DNA of 49,033 nt from Treponema sp. (GTDB lineage: Bacteria; Spirochaetota; Spirochaetia; Treponematales; Breznakiellaceae): positions 1-49,033 of the forward strand of contig JAISBR010000050.1 of the NCBI GenBank assembly GCA_031266095.1. The letters are read 5' to 3'. Below are positions 7,121 through 15,917 of this stretch, piece after piece (the stretch's first letter is position 1; the number at the start of each line of letters is the position of its first letter). The translations under genes were made by a program, and so were the position numbers. The notes below the pieces were generated by a model. The model saw only the letters and a list, made by a program, of their open reading frames with translations. It was not told the origin of the DNA and ran no database searches.

Positions 7121-8233
7121 ATGAAATTTAGTAATTTACTAAAGCCGGTGTACCCTCTTTTGGTTTTGACGATTTTCATGGCGGGGGCCTGTAACCAGGA
7201 CGCAATTTTCCACGAAATTTCCCAGCAGAATAAGCCCCTGGAAGCCCGGATCAAGGGGAATCCTTCTAACATGGTAGTATCTGAGCGCGGCGGAACACCG
7301 CTGCTCTATGTGGCTTCAGGCTCTTCTCTGCACTGGTATGGCAAACCCAAAGCGGGGGGGAACCCCGGCTGGGACAAGGACGAATACAAGATACCTAATC
7401 CGAAAGGTGATATTCGCGGCCTCGCGGCTACGACTACTTATCTTTATGCTGCAACGTCTTCAGGCTTGAAACGAATCGCTGGAACGGAATCGGACTGGAC
7501 CGTTATAACCACGGATTCTTTTCAGACCGTTTTCGCCTGCGAGGATAAGGTTTTTGCCGGGAAGGGGGACGATATCTGGTATCTGGATGAGGCGTCAACT
7601 TCGCACACCCTTCACCAGTTGCGTACCGATACCGGTAATCTTACCGGGGCCGCTTATAACGGAACTAATTACTATGTGAGCACTTCCAAACGGATTTATA
7701 AGCTGCCGGTATCGGGCTTTCCTAATCCGGTAGCTACTGAGAGTGAGAACCATGATTTCAAGGGGATGATTAGACTGGAAAATGCGGATGAGGAGATTGT
7801 CGCCATTGAACGGAGCGGACAGCTCTATCTGATAAGCACTGCGGGTGGAATAAGTAATTCACAAAAAATGAATCAATACGCCACCACCGCTCTTGCCGTT
7901 TGGAGAGGTAGTGCCGGTACCCTGCCACAGCTTCTCCTCGCAGGACGACAGGAGTCCCTTGCTACAGGCTATACCTATGGTTATCAGGAATTACCGCTTA
8001 ACAACGGAAAGATAAGCGGCGCCTTTAAGGAGCCGGGAAAAGGTCCCCCTACCAGCCTCAACCATGGCGGTAACTACACATCCTCTATCGGGACGCATCC
8101 GGTTAATCATCTTTTCCAGGCCCCGCCTGACGTTGATCCTAATATGACCCTTTTCGCGTCGACACAAAACGCCGGTCTGTGGTCATACCGTAACCACTCC
8201 AGCGGGGGATGGCACTGGAACGCGGAAGAATAA
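7121..8233 (+). CDS. Conserved hypothetical lipoprotein with beta-propeller-like repeats
   Basis: The protein has 370 residues. GGGAGG precedes the ATG. The lipoprotein signal ends in lipobox AGAC (Cys 24). The mature part shows repeated short strand pairs such as LLYVASGSSLHWYG, YLYAATSSGLKRI, KVFAGKGDDIWYL, NYYVSTSKRIYKL and TLFASTQNAGLWSY. These resemble propeller blades. There are no enzyme motifs. It sits between an outer-membrane barrel gene and rarA, with only three bases to the rarA start, so the three genes probably form one transcript. Confidence 0.7.
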   Translation: MKFSNLLKPVYPLLVLTIFMAGACNQDAIFHEISQQNKPLEARIKGNPSNMVVSERGGTPLLYVASGSSLHWYGKPKAGGNPGWDKDEYKIPNPKGDIRGLAATTTYLYAATSSGLKRIAGTESDWTVITTDSFQTVFACEDKVFAGKGDDIWYLDEASTSHTLHQLRTDTGNLTGAAYNGTNYYVSTSKRIYKLPVSGFPNPVATESENHDFKGMIRLENADEEIVAIERSGQLYLISTAGGISNSQKMNQYATTALAVWRGSAGTLPQLLLAGRQESLATGYTYGYQELPLNNGKISGAFKEPGKGPPTSLNHGGNYTSSIGTHPVNHLFQAPPDVDPNMTLFASTQNAGLWSYRNHSSGGWHWNAEE

Positions 8234-8236
8234 TCC

Positions 8237-10567
8237 GTGGATGAGCTTTTTGCCGCAAAAAGCTCTCATACTCCCGGAATTGGAAAAACAGCCGGGGGAC
8301 AAAGCCCGCTTGCGGATCGGATGCGGCCCCGCGTCCTTGAAGACATTATTGGCCAGGATCACATCGTCGGTCCGGGAAGGCTGCTCCGCCGGGCCATTCA
8401 GGCGGATCGGCTCTCCTCGGTAATTTTTTACGGTCCGCCCGGTACGGGTAAAACAAGCCTTGCCCGGGTTATCGCCAATACCACCAGGGCGGCATTTGAA
8501 AGTCTCAACGCGGTACTCTCCGGGGTCAAAGATATTCGGGAAGCCATTGACCGCGCCGACGAACGTTTCAGGCTTTACAGTAACCGGACTATTCTTTTTG
8601 TGGACGAGGTGCACCGCTGGAATAAGGCTCAACAGGACGCCCTGCTCCCCTGGGTGGAAAACGGCACGGTTATTCTTGTTGGCGCTACCACGGAAAATCC
8701 TTTTTTCGAGGTAAACCGCGCCCTGGTCAGCCGGAGTCGCGTCTTTCAGCTTAAATCCCTATGCCCTGATGACTTGATGGAAACCACCCGCCGGGCCATT
8801 GCCGACCCGGAGCGGGGCTACGGAAATTGGCGGGTACGCTTTGAGGAAGGCGCTATGGAACACTTGGTGAAAGTGGCCGGAGGTGACGCCCGCAGCCTCC
8901 TCAATGCCCTTGAACTAGCCGTCGAAACCAGCCCTCCCTCCTGGCCGCCGCCGGACAGAACGGAGATATATGTTTCCATGGAAGCCGCCGAGGAAAGTAT
9001 ACAGCGGCGGGCCGTGCTCTATGATCGGGACGGTGACTACCATTTTGATACCATCAGCGCCTTTATCAAAAGTGTCAGGGGCAGTGATCCTGACGCGGCC
9101 CTGTACTGGCTGGCAAAAATGGTCCGGGCCGGTGAGGACCCCAGCTTTATTTTCCGGAGGATGATCATCCTCGCCAGCGAGGATGTTGGCCTTGCGGATC
9201 CCCACGCCCTCTCGGTCGTTATTTCCTGCGCCGGGGCATTTGACCGTATCGGTTTTCCTGAAGGAAATTTCCCCTTGTCTCACGCGTGCCTGTACCTTGC
9301 CACCGCGCCCAAATCAAATACCACCATGGCATTTTTCGACGCGCTGAAAGAGGTTGACCGGGAGGACGCTGAGACGCCCAACCACCTGCGGGACGCCAGC
9401 AGGGATGCCGACAGTTTTGGACACGGCGAAGGTTATGTGTACCCCCACGCCTATCGGGATCACTGGGCCGCTCAGCAGTATCTCCCCACAAGCCTGCGGG
9501 GTAGGACTTTTTATATTCCATCGCTTATGGGCTATGAGGGAAAAATCCGGGAAGAAGTGCTGCGGAAACGGGAACTGCAAGCCGCGATTGTCCTGGGTGA
9601 CGGCGGGGCCGACGCGGCGAGCGGCGAACTTCTCACCTGGTCCGCGGCGGCTAAAGGCCGGGAAGGCTGGTTCAAACGGCTGGAATCAGGCCGCGGCGGC
9701 CTTCTCCTCTCCGACCGTGACGCGATCTTCAAGCTGGCCTCCCCTTCCCGGCATGATCGCCTGCTTATCCCCCTGGCAAATGACGGGCTGCTTTTATGGG
9801 AAAGCCTCCGCCGCTGTCCCGAAGGCCTCAGCGCCGCCCTGGTAAACAGCGCAATGGCACGGGAAGCGTTGCTCCGTTACACCACCGCGATAGACGAAAT
9901 TGAAAAGCCTGAAATCGCCGTCCTGGAAGGGGAACTACTCCCCACAGCGGAACAGGCCGCCGAATGGTTTTCAAGTTCCCAATTCGAGCGTATCCTTGTC
10001 AGAGAACCTTGGAAGCGGGGGGGGCAAAACGACAGCCAGGCGGCTTTTTCCCGGCTTGCCGCGTCCGTGAAGCCGCTCCTCGCGCCCGGCGGCGGCCTCA
10101 CCCTCCTCTGCTCCCCTCCCCGCCTGGGCGAACGGATCTCCCGGATTCTGTCGGAAGAATGTGAGGCGTCCGGGGAATTCTGTGAGGAAATACGCCGGGC
10201 CGAGGACCTGTTTTTCTCCGCAGCCGGTATTGGCGGCGGGACGGACACCGGCGGGAAAAGTTCGCGAAGGGATGCGGGCCTGTGGACCTGGGACGCAGAC
10301 AGCCTGAAAAAAGCCTTTGAGGAAGGCGGATTTACCGTGGGCTTTGAACTGCTTGAGCAAAAAGAAGAGCGCTTGATTACCGGGCGGGACCTTGCCGCGT
10401 GGTTTGACCGGGAACACTCCCGCTGGGGGGCTTTTATCAGTAAGCACCTGGCAAAAGACGATTTTTCCCACGCCGGAGAACTCCTCCGCCGCCGGATTGA
10501 TCGGGGGCCGATTGTCTGGAAATGGAAAAGTATTCTTTTACAGGCAAACCGAAACCATACGCCATAA
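8237..10567 (+). CDS. rarA: RarA/MgsA-type AAA+ ATPase with a long C-terminal extension
   Basis: The protein has 776 residues, while ordinary RarA has about 440. The start is GTG, three bases after the upstream stop. Residues 1-430 are the replication-associated recombination ATPase: RPRVLEDIIGQDH, Walker A GPPGTGKT (66-73), Walker B ILFVDEVHRW, sensor-1 GATTENPFF, arginine finger region VSRSRVF, then the helical tetramerisation part (ASEDVGLADPHAL, YPHAYRDHW). RarA acts at stalled forks and gaps. The extra 340 residues have alternating strands and helices (RHDRLLIPLANDGLLLWESL; SVKPLLAPGGGLTLLCSP; GFTVGFELLEQ). They resemble a class I methyltransferase fold without an obvious SAM loop. That resemblance is my inference. 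A strong terminator follows. Confidence 0.85.
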   Translation: MDELFAAKSSHTPGIGKTAGGQSPLADRMRPRVLEDIIGQDHIVGPGRLLRRAIQADRLSSVIFYGPPGTGKTSLARVIANTTRAAFESLNAVLSGVKDIREAIDRADERFRLYSNRTILFVDEVHRWNKAQQDALLPWVENGTVILVGATTENPFFEVNRALVSRSRVFQLKSLCPDDLMETTRRAIADPERGYGNWRVRFEEGAMEHLVKVAGGDARSLLNALELAVETSPPSWPPPDRTEIYVSMEAAEESIQRRAVLYDRDGDYHFDTISAFIKSVRGSDPDAALYWLAKMVRAGEDPSFIFRRMIILASEDVGLADPHALSVVISCAGAFDRIGFPEGNFPLSHACLYLATAPKSNTTMAFFDALKEVDREDAETPNHLRDASRDADSFGHGEGYVYPHAYRDHWAAQQYLPTSLRGRTFYIPSLMGYEGKIREEVLRKRELQAAIVLGDGGADAASGELLTWSAAAKGREGWFKRLESGRGGLLLSDRDAIFKLASPSRHDRLLIPLANDGLLLWESLRRCPEGLSAALVNSAMAREALLRYTTAIDEIEKPEIAVLEGELLPTAEQAAEWFSSSQFERILVREPWKRGGQNDSQAAFSRLAASVKPLLAPGGGLTLLCSPPRLGERISRILSEECEASGEFCEEIRRAEDLFFSAAGIGGGTDTGGKSSRRDAGLWTWDADSLKKAFEEGGFTVGFELLEQKEERLITGRDLAAWFDREHSRWGAFISKHLAKDDFSHAGELLRRRIDRGPIVWKWKSILLQANRNHTP

Positions 10568-10569
10568 GA

Positions 10570-10597
10570 GTTTGTTGCACTTCGTGTATAAAACCTC
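10570..10597 (+). repeat. Partial copy of the dispersed TTGTTGC repeat
   Basis: It carries only the left arm of the element (TTTGTTGCACTTCGTG, then AAAACCTCC). Fuller copies occur at 32606 and 48023. The right arm is replaced by the rarA terminator. Confidence 0.5.
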
Positions 10598-10599
10598 CA

Positions 10600-10624
10600 A
10601 AAATCGCTATTTAGGCGATTTTTT
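10600..10624. terminator. Intrinsic terminator after rarA
   Basis: AAAATCGC (10600-10607) pairs with GCGATTTT (10615-10622) around a seven-base loop, and the T run continues. The A tract on the other side makes it plausible in both directions. It separates rarA from the convergent PilZ/chemoreceptor unit. Confidence 0.75.
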
Positions 10625-10690
10625 ACCCTCTTGCCGGGGACTCTAGCCATACCCTTCCGTCAGGGTAAGGCTGTTGCGTCAAGCAGCGTT

Positions 10691-11083
10691 TTATACTCCG
10701 GCCGGGCTATGTGTTTTTGACAGAAGACTTATGTAGTTTTCAAGGGATCCGTCGGTGGGGGGAGTAACAATAAGAAATCCCGCGTTAAAACTCTTTTCAG
10801 CGCTTTGCACCCAGCGGACTTCAACCCCAAGGCTAAAGGGGTCAAGATTAACGGACTCATGATGGCTGATCCGCATGGTATAATGTTCCCCGGGGGCTAT
10901 CGCCGCGTAAGTTCTGCTTTCCATGCGGAATCCGCCCGTGCTGATATTTCTCAGCAGCGCCTTACCCTCAAATCCGTTAATACGGACCCAGGCTACCGAA
11001 TTATACCGGGGCGCCCGGGACGTCGGGGAATCTTCACCGGCGGAAAGCTGGTTTATGGTTCGCGGTTTCTTCTTAAAAAGCAT
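10691..11083 (-). CDS. PilZ-domain protein, putative c-di-GMP receptor
   Basis: The protein has 130 residues. GGAGGATACGT precedes the ATG. The PilZ core is visible as SRAPRYNSVAWVRI followed by LLRNISTGGFRMES, the N.S..G c-di-GMP contact motif, and a barrel ending in GVEVRWVQ...FNAGFLIV. The N-terminal arginine motif is R-A-P-R rather than the usual R-x3-R, so ligand affinity is uncertain. The gene begins 15 bases after the chemoreceptor stop on the same strand. The pair may link c-di-GMP level to chemotaxis or flagellar output. Confidence 0.8.
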   Translation of the reverse strand: MLFKKKPRTINQLSAGEDSPTSRAPRYNSVAWVRINGFEGKALLRNISTGGFRMESRTYAAIAPGEHYTMRISHHESVNLDPFSLGVEVRWVQSAEKSFNAGFLIVTPPTDGSLENYISLLSKTHSPAGV

Positions 11084-11098
11084 ACGTATCCTCCATAC

Positions 11099-13156
11099 CT
11101 ATGAAGCGACAGAATCTTCAGGCGGTACGAGATAATGTCCCTCCGCGATCATCTGAGCGACATTAAGGGCCTCGGCAATATCTTTACTCGCCTTTTGCAC
11201 ATCCAGGACGCTGTCATTTACATCTTTGGATATACTTTTTAAATTCTCGACAGTCTGATGGATTAAATCACTTTCCTTTTGGATTTCATCGGAACCGGTG
11301 CGTACCTGGTCGGTGGTCTCCCGCAGACTGGTCAGCGCGCTGAGTACCTGGGCGCCATGCCCCGCCTGGGCTTCCACCTCGCTGTTTACCGTGTTAAAAG
11401 AAGTCTTCATATCGGTAACCTCGGTAAACATACTGCTCAGGGTATTAACGGTCTTATCGGATACCTGCCGGATCTTCTCGATCCCGTTTCTCATGTTTTT
11501 TATTTCCCCTGAAATAGAGGAGGATTCTTTGTTTGACAGTTCCGCGAGGCTCCGTACCTCTCCGGCGACTACCGCAAAGCCTTTGCCCGCTTCCCCCGCG
11601 TGAGCCGCTTCTATCGCCGCGTTCATGGCAAGAAGATTTGTCTGCGCGGCGATCTTTACGAGCGCCGCGTTCGCCTCTTCGAGGAAGGCCGACTGTTCCG
11701 CGATCTGCCGTAATTCATCCGTAAGGTTACTCAGCATTTTTCGCCCCGCCTCCGAGGACTCGCTGAGGCTTCCCGTTGTTTCAGAAGCCTGATGTACTAC
11801 CGAACGAACCGAATCGACGTTCTGTACCATTTGTTCGATAGATTCAGATGATTTGGAAATCGTAACGCCCTGTATCTCTACGGCGTTTTCCAGGGAACGG
11901 ATATGCCTGATAATCTCTTCCACCGCCTCGAAGGTCTGCAAAACCGATTCCATCTGCACATCGGTTTTAGCCTGTACCGAATCCATATTACGGGTAATAA
12001 CCCCCAGTCCGTCCGAAGATTCCTTGATGGAGATGTGCAGGTTTCCACTGATGTTCTTCTGTCCCAGATGTTCATTGTTGATATCGGTGATGGTCTTTTT
12101 CAGCTTATCCCGAATAACGTAAAAGGCCCGTTGCATATCCCCTATCTCATCCTTCCGGTCACGGGGTATCTTGATATCAAACTCCATGTTTGCCAGGGAT
12201 ATGGCGGAGACCTCGACTTGATGTATCGGCCTGATAAGCAGAACGGACAAGACGACGAGGAGGAGAATCACCGCAATCGACGCCGAAGCCAGGGTGACGA
12301 GCAGAGTGCGTATCATCATCTGATTTATCTCCGCCATAAATTCGGCTTTCTCCACCGTTCCGATGAGGATCCAACTGGTATCGGGAACTTTGGCGTAGGC
12401 GCTTATATAGACCGTCGAATTAAAGGTATATTCCCTGATATTTTCCTTGTTATCCACCACATCCTGAATGAAATGCGCCAGAGAAACGAAGGAACGGTCA
12501 TTCGCCGCCTCGGCTATCGGGTTAAACTGGTTGAGAACCAGGTCTCCGTCAGGGTGACAGATAAAGGTACCCTTAAGATCGACCATGTAAAAATAGCCTG
12601 TTTTACCCAGGGTGAATTCGTTGGTCATGGCGCTCAGGAAGACGCTGTCCCGCCTTCCTATGAGGGCTCCGGCCACCCGGTTATCGTCAACAATAATGGG
12701 CACCGCGAACATAACCACCGGTTTGTTGATTACCCGGCTGATAAGCATATCCGAGACAACCGTCTGTCCCGCCAGGGCTTTGATGATATAGTCCCGGTCG
12801 GCCAGATCGGAGAAGCTGTTGTCCGTGATATAATGGGCGATTCCGTCCTGACCGACAATGGCAAAATCAAGGTAATTCTGGATGGCAATATCGGGGAGCA
12901 GACTCTCCCGCTGGATTTCCCAATCCATGGTTCTGGTTTGGACGCGGTTTGCCAGTTCATACAGAACCCTGAGATCCGCTTTGACGAAACCATCGGAAAC
13001 TAAGCGGGCCGTGCTTCTTGCCTGGGTTTGCAGGGATGCTTCCGCGGTACCTACCATGATCCGGGCGGCAATCATACCGGAGATCAGGGCTATACTCGCC
13101 ATAAGGACAAGCACCATACTCCCGATGATCAGGGATACTTTTAACGATAATTTCAT
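11099..13156 (-). CDS. Methyl-accepting chemotaxis protein with dCache sensor
   Basis: The protein has 685 residues. GAGGTGAAG precedes the ATG. TM1 is about residues 7-33. The periplasmic part (about 34-280) has dCache-type segments ([49 protein letters not shown]). TM2 is about 285-312, followed by HAMP ([10 protein letters not shown]...[10 protein letters not shown]). The signalling hairpin tip is intact: [37 protein letters not shown]. The C-terminus lacks a CheR/CheB-tethering pentapeptide. It would sense a small molecule in the periplasm and control CheA. A promoter lies at 13181-13209. Confidence 0.95.
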   Translation of the reverse strand: MKLSLKVSLIIGSMVLVLMASIALISGMIAARIMVGTAEASLQTQARSTARLVSDGFVKADLRVLYELANRVQTRTMDWEIQRESLLPDIAIQNYLDFAIVGQDGIAHYITDNSFSDLADRDYIIKALAGQTVVSDMLISRVINKPVVMFAVPIIVDDNRVAGALIGRRDSVFLSAMTNEFTLGKTGYFYMVDLKGTFICHPDGDLVLNQFNPIAEAANDRSFVSLAHFIQDVVDNKENIREYTFNSTVYISAYAKVPDTSWILIGTVEKAEFMAEINQMMIRTLLVTLASASIAVILLLVVLSVLLIRPIHQVEVSAISLANMEFDIKIPRDRKDEIGDMQRAFYVIRDKLKKTITDINNEHLGQKNISGNLHISIKESSDGLGVITRNMDSVQAKTDVQMESVLQTFEAVEEIIRHIRSLENAVEIQGVTISKSSESIEQMVQNVDSVRSVVHQASETTGSLSESSEAGRKMLSNLTDELRQIAEQSAFLEEANAALVKIAAQTNLLAMNAAIEAAHAGEAGKGFAVVAGEVRSLAELSNKESSSISGEIKNMRNGIEKIRQVSDKTVNTLSSMFTEVTDMKTSFNTVNSEVEAQAGHGAQVLSALTSLRETTDQVRTGSDEIQKESDLIHQTVENLKSISKDVNDSVLDVQKASKDIAEALNVAQMIAEGHYLVPPEDSVAS

Positions 13157-13180
13157 TCTTCACCTCAACAAACGCCTTTT

Positions 13181-13209
13181 AGGATACTCAGGAAAGAAAA
13201 AAACATCAA
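13181..13209 (-). promoter_or_regulatory. Sigma-70-like promoter for the dCache chemoreceptor
   Basis: Minus-strand -35 TTGATG (13204-13209), 17-base spacer, -10 TATCCT (13181-13186), upstream of the GAGGTG ribosome site. Confidence 0.5.
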
Positions 13210-13254
13210 GACCGCGGCTGCTCTGTGCCTTGGTCATTACTGGTTTTTATGTTA

Positions 13255-13260
13255 TATAAT
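13255..13260 (+). promoter_or_regulatory. -10 box directly in front of the 13267 start codon
   Basis: A perfect TATAAT ends six bases before the ATG at 13267. The best -35 candidate is TTGGTC (13230-13235) at a 19-base spacing, which is weak. No Shine-Dalgarno sequence is present, so the mRNA is possibly leaderless. Confidence 0.45.
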
Positions 13261-13266
13261 GATCAT

Positions 13267-14193
13267 ATGAGACGACGCTGGAAAATAGTGGCGCTTATCA
13301 CCGGCATAATCCTGATCCTTGCCGCGCCGGTCCTGGTGTTCCTGAGCCGCCCGCCGGTACTCATCGTGGTCGACGCTTCCTTTACCGCGCTGTACGGGCA
13401 GCAGCGGATGTTACTGCGGCAGATCCGCTCTTCCCTGATTTTGTTCAGACAGGTAAAACCGGTGATGATTGCCGAGGGCGCCGGCCCTGATATAGTGCCG
13501 TTCGCCATAGGGGAAGTCGCTTCCCGGAGTTTTTCCCAGCCCTATTGCGTGCTGTTTCCCAACAGCTATGCCGAAAGCGTTCCGCGTTACCGGGAGCAGT
13601 TCCCCGGGGTACCCGCGATCCTGCTGGAAGGCCGGATAAGTTCTGGAATCGGCGCCCGTACCGCGGACAATGGCGGCCTTTTTGTGTTCAGCACCGATCA
13701 GGAAAAGGATTTTTACCGGATGGGACTCTGCGCGGCCATTTTCAGCGGGGAACGGAGAGAGAAAATTATCGTTTTTCAGGATCAATCAACACAGGAATCC
13801 GCGCGGAACGCCTTTGTGGAGGGCCTGAGAGAAGGGGGAAACGGGACGGAGCCGCTGTTTTTGAACAGTTTTTCCGAGTTATTAAATTTTTCGGATATTT
13901 CATGCGTGGTTTTGGCGGGTTCCGGGGCGGAATACTTCGAAAGAAACCTGGAATACCCGGTTATTCTCTGTACCTGGCTGGATCCGGATCTGACCGCCCG
14001 GGAAGCGGCCCTTATTTTTGATGATTCTCCCTGGGGCCTTGCGGTCCCGGCGGCCAGAATGCTCAGGGAGAACCAGAACAGGGGGCGGCTCCCCTCGGAT
14101 TTGCTGATTTTACCGGAAAGAATTGCCGATAAAGGTGTATTGAGACAGCTTAAAAAAATCATTCACGATTTCAGGCAAAATTCGACGGAGTAA
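13267..14193 (+). CDS. Membrane-anchored or exported protein resembling a type 1 periplasmic-binding fold
   Basis: The protein has 308 residues from the ATG at 13267. The frame opens at 13225, but the added residues precede a natural signal anchor (MRRRWKIVALITGIILILAAPVLVFL). The body alternates strands and helices. GLFVFSTDQEKDFYRMGLCAAIF, then REKIIVFQDQ and ARNAFVEGLRE, look like the second lobe of BMP/LacI-type binding proteins. NFSDISCVVLAGSGAE and YPVILCTWLDP look like later strands. No lipobox is present. It lies just upstream of flaA but has its own promoter element. Ligand and role are unknown. Confidence 0.6.
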   Translation: MRRRWKIVALITGIILILAAPVLVFLSRPPVLIVVDASFTALYGQQRMLLRQIRSSLILFRQVKPVMIAEGAGPDIVPFAIGEVASRSFSQPYCVLFPNSYAESVPRYREQFPGVPAILLEGRISSGIGARTADNGGLFVFSTDQEKDFYRMGLCAAIFSGERREKIIVFQDQSTQESARNAFVEGLREGGNGTEPLFLNSFSELLNFSDISCVVLAGSGAEYFERNLEYPVILCTWLDPDLTAREAALIFDDSPWGLAVPAARMLRENQNRGRLPSDLLILPERIADKGVLRQLKKIIHDFRQNSTE

Positions 14194-14205
14194 GCGCGGA
14201 GAGGT

Positions 14206-14234
14206 TTGACAAAGAATCGGTAACGCAATATAAT
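14206..14234 (+). promoter_or_regulatory. Consensus sigma-70 promoter for the flaA pair
   Basis: TTGACA (14206-14211), a 17-base spacer and TATAAT (14229-14234) match the sigma-70 consensus exactly. AAGGAG at 14253-14258 precedes the flaA ATG at 14266. Spirochaete flaA genes are known to use the housekeeping sigma factor, unlike the flaB core genes. Confidence 0.85.
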
Positions 14235-14265
14235 AATTTAGAAGGATTTGTAAAGGAGTATACGG

Positions 14266-15015
14266 ATGAAACACGGCAGTTTCAAGGTTGTTTGCCTTAT
14301 TGTATGGGCATGTATAACAGTTCTATCAACCTATAGCGACGAAACAACCGTCGATTTAGAATCAAGGGTTTTGGAAGCCTTTAATGGGGATTCCGAATAC
14401 ACATGGAGGATTGAGGCCAGCAAATTCGCAACCAGGACCGACGATGTGAGTTACCCTCAGTTAGCCTATGTGGACGCATGGCCGATTGCCGCTTTCGGCA
14501 GTAACCGTGACGGCAGCCAGACCATAAGAAGTCTCGGTCTCCATGGCCGCTTTGATCGTCAGGGTTATAATTGGATGGATATTTATCCCGTCAGCGCCGG
14601 CGATACCAGTGATAATCCGGCGCCTGTGGAAATCCCTATGCCCGGCCGGGTGCGGAATCTGGATCTCTGGGTATGGGGTTCAAATCTCAACTTCTATATT
14701 GAGGCTTATGTGCGGGATTACCGGGGGGTAGTACATATCATCCGGATAGGCGATATAGCGTATACGGGCTGGAAGAATCTACGGGCAAATGTCCCCAATT
14801 CTATTCCCCAGTCCAAGCGGGTACTGCCCAAACTGGCGGGTATGACCTTTGTCAAATTCCGCGTCTGGACCCAGCCGGTCGAAAGAACCAGTGATTTTTA
14901 CGTGTATTTTAAGCAGTTCAAAATTCTTACCGACATGTTTGAAAGTTACTTTGACGGTGATGAATTGGCTGATCCTGAGCAGGTACAGAGACTCTGGGCG
15001 AATACCAGTAATTAA
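14266..15015 (+). CDS. flaA: Flagellar filament outer-layer (sheath) protein FlaA
   Basis: The protein has 249 residues with a signal peptide (MKHGSFKVVCLIVWACITVLS). FlaA coats the FlaB core of the periplasmic flagella of spirochaetes. Family features include the early ESRVLEAFNGD segment, WRIEASKFATR, QTIRSLGLHGRFDRQGYNWMDIYP, IPMPGRVRNLDLWVWGSN, LNFYIEAYVRDYRG and TGWKNLRANVP, then FVKFRVWTQP and FYVYFKQFKILTDMF. A second flaA follows 12 bases downstream, an arrangement recalling the TP0664/TP0663 pair of T. pallidum. The consensus promoter upstream predicts high expression. Confidence 0.93.
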   Translation: MKHGSFKVVCLIVWACITVLSTYSDETTVDLESRVLEAFNGDSEYTWRIEASKFATRTDDVSYPQLAYVDAWPIAAFGSNRDGSQTIRSLGLHGRFDRQGYNWMDIYPVSAGDTSDNPAPVEIPMPGRVRNLDLWVWGSNLNFYIEAYVRDYRGVVHIIRIGDIAYTGWKNLRANVPNSIPQSKRVLPKLAGMTFVKFRVWTQPVERTSDFYVYFKQFKILTDMFESYFDGDELADPEQVQRLWANTSN

Positions 15016-15027
15016 AGGAGCATAGAA

Positions 15028-15753
15028 ATGAAACGGTTTATTATAGTTGGCTTATTCCTTTTGGCCGCCGGGGTACTTTTTGCGCAGCAGGGAGCCGAAG
15101 TAGGCGAGCCCGATCCTGAAATGATTGGCATAGATTCGGCCCAGCAGCACTTGAAAGAAGTATCTGTTGAAAAATTTGAGCATGACGGCTTCTGGCGTGC
15201 ATCTATGTCTTTTGATGAAGGCTATGTTACTTCAAGACTCTTTGCCGGCAGCCCTGCCGGTAAAGAGGCAATTCCCGATGAAGAAGGGATGGATATTCCC
15301 GATCGCTATGTATTTGGTACCAAAGTGGATTTCCTCCACCGGGGTCATACGAGCGTTACGATCTCTCCCCTCCGCCCCATTCCTATTGAGGGAATCACCA
15401 AGACTGTTTCCATGTGGATGGCGGGACGGAATTACAACCACGAAATAAAGTTGTTGATACAGGACTTCTTTGGCCGGAACTACGAGCTTTACATGGGAAA
15501 GCTCAATTTCCAGGGTTGGAAAAAATTGACCGTGGCCATTCCTCCCCAGGCGGATGACGGCTTTCACGGGGTAGTCCAACGGAATTATCACTACACTAAC
15601 CGGATGGGGATCAAAATAATGGGCTTTCGGATCGACTGCGATCCCACGGAAGCTTACGGAAGCTACTATGTGTACTTTGATGATCTCAGGGCCGTAACGG
15701 ATCTCTTCGCGGAGAATAACCGTGACGCCGACGATATGCCGGACTCGTGGTAG
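15028..15753 (+). CDS. Second FlaA-family flagellar sheath protein
   Basis: The protein has 241 residues. AAAGGAG precedes the ATG, and the signal peptide ends at LFAQ-QG. It shares the FlaA layout of the upstream gene: DIPDRYVFGTKVDFLHRG, ITKTVSMWMAGRNYNHEIKLL, IQDFFGRNYELYMGKL, FQGWKKLTVAIP, IKIMGFRIDCDP and YYVYFDDLRAVTDLF. Sequence identity to its neighbour is low outside these blocks, so it is an old paralogue rather than a recent copy. The two probably form a mixed sheath around the FlaB core. Transcription likely ends at the hairpin at 15866. Confidence 0.9.
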   Translation: MKRFIIVGLFLLAAGVLFAQQGAEVGEPDPEMIGIDSAQQHLKEVSVEKFEHDGFWRASMSFDEGYVTSRLFAGSPAGKEAIPDEEGMDIPDRYVFGTKVDFLHRGHTSVTISPLRPIPIEGITKTVSMWMAGRNYNHEIKLLIQDFFGRNYELYMGKLNFQGWKKLTVAIPPQADDGFHGVVQRNYHYTNRMGIKIMGFRIDCDPTEAYGSYYVYFDDLRAVTDLFAENNRDADDMPDSW

Positions 15754-15865
15754 TTGTTTTCTTGATCAGGAAAGAAAATTAACCGCAGGACGCCACGGAT
15801 ACAGATTAAGTATCGTTAATCAGGTGCCGGTGTTATCTCTGCGGTTCTGTCTATGAAGCTGCGAT

Positions 15866-15906
15866 AAAAAGGCCCCGCCGGAGTAACCGGACGGGGCCCT
15901 GTTTTT
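15866..15906. terminator. Bidirectional intrinsic terminator
   Basis: GGCCCCGCCGG (15871-15881) and CCGGACGGGGCC (15887-15898) form a GC-rich hairpin with A's before it and TGTTTTT after it. It serves the flaA operon from one side and the convergent outer-membrane gene from the other. Confidence 0.88.
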
Positions 15907-15917
15907 GGGAAAGGGGG

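Noticed and set aside
8237..10567. Two separate genes, rarA and a methyltransferase
   Set aside because: There is no internal stop, no ribosome site and no good start near residue 440. A fusion is the simpler reading.
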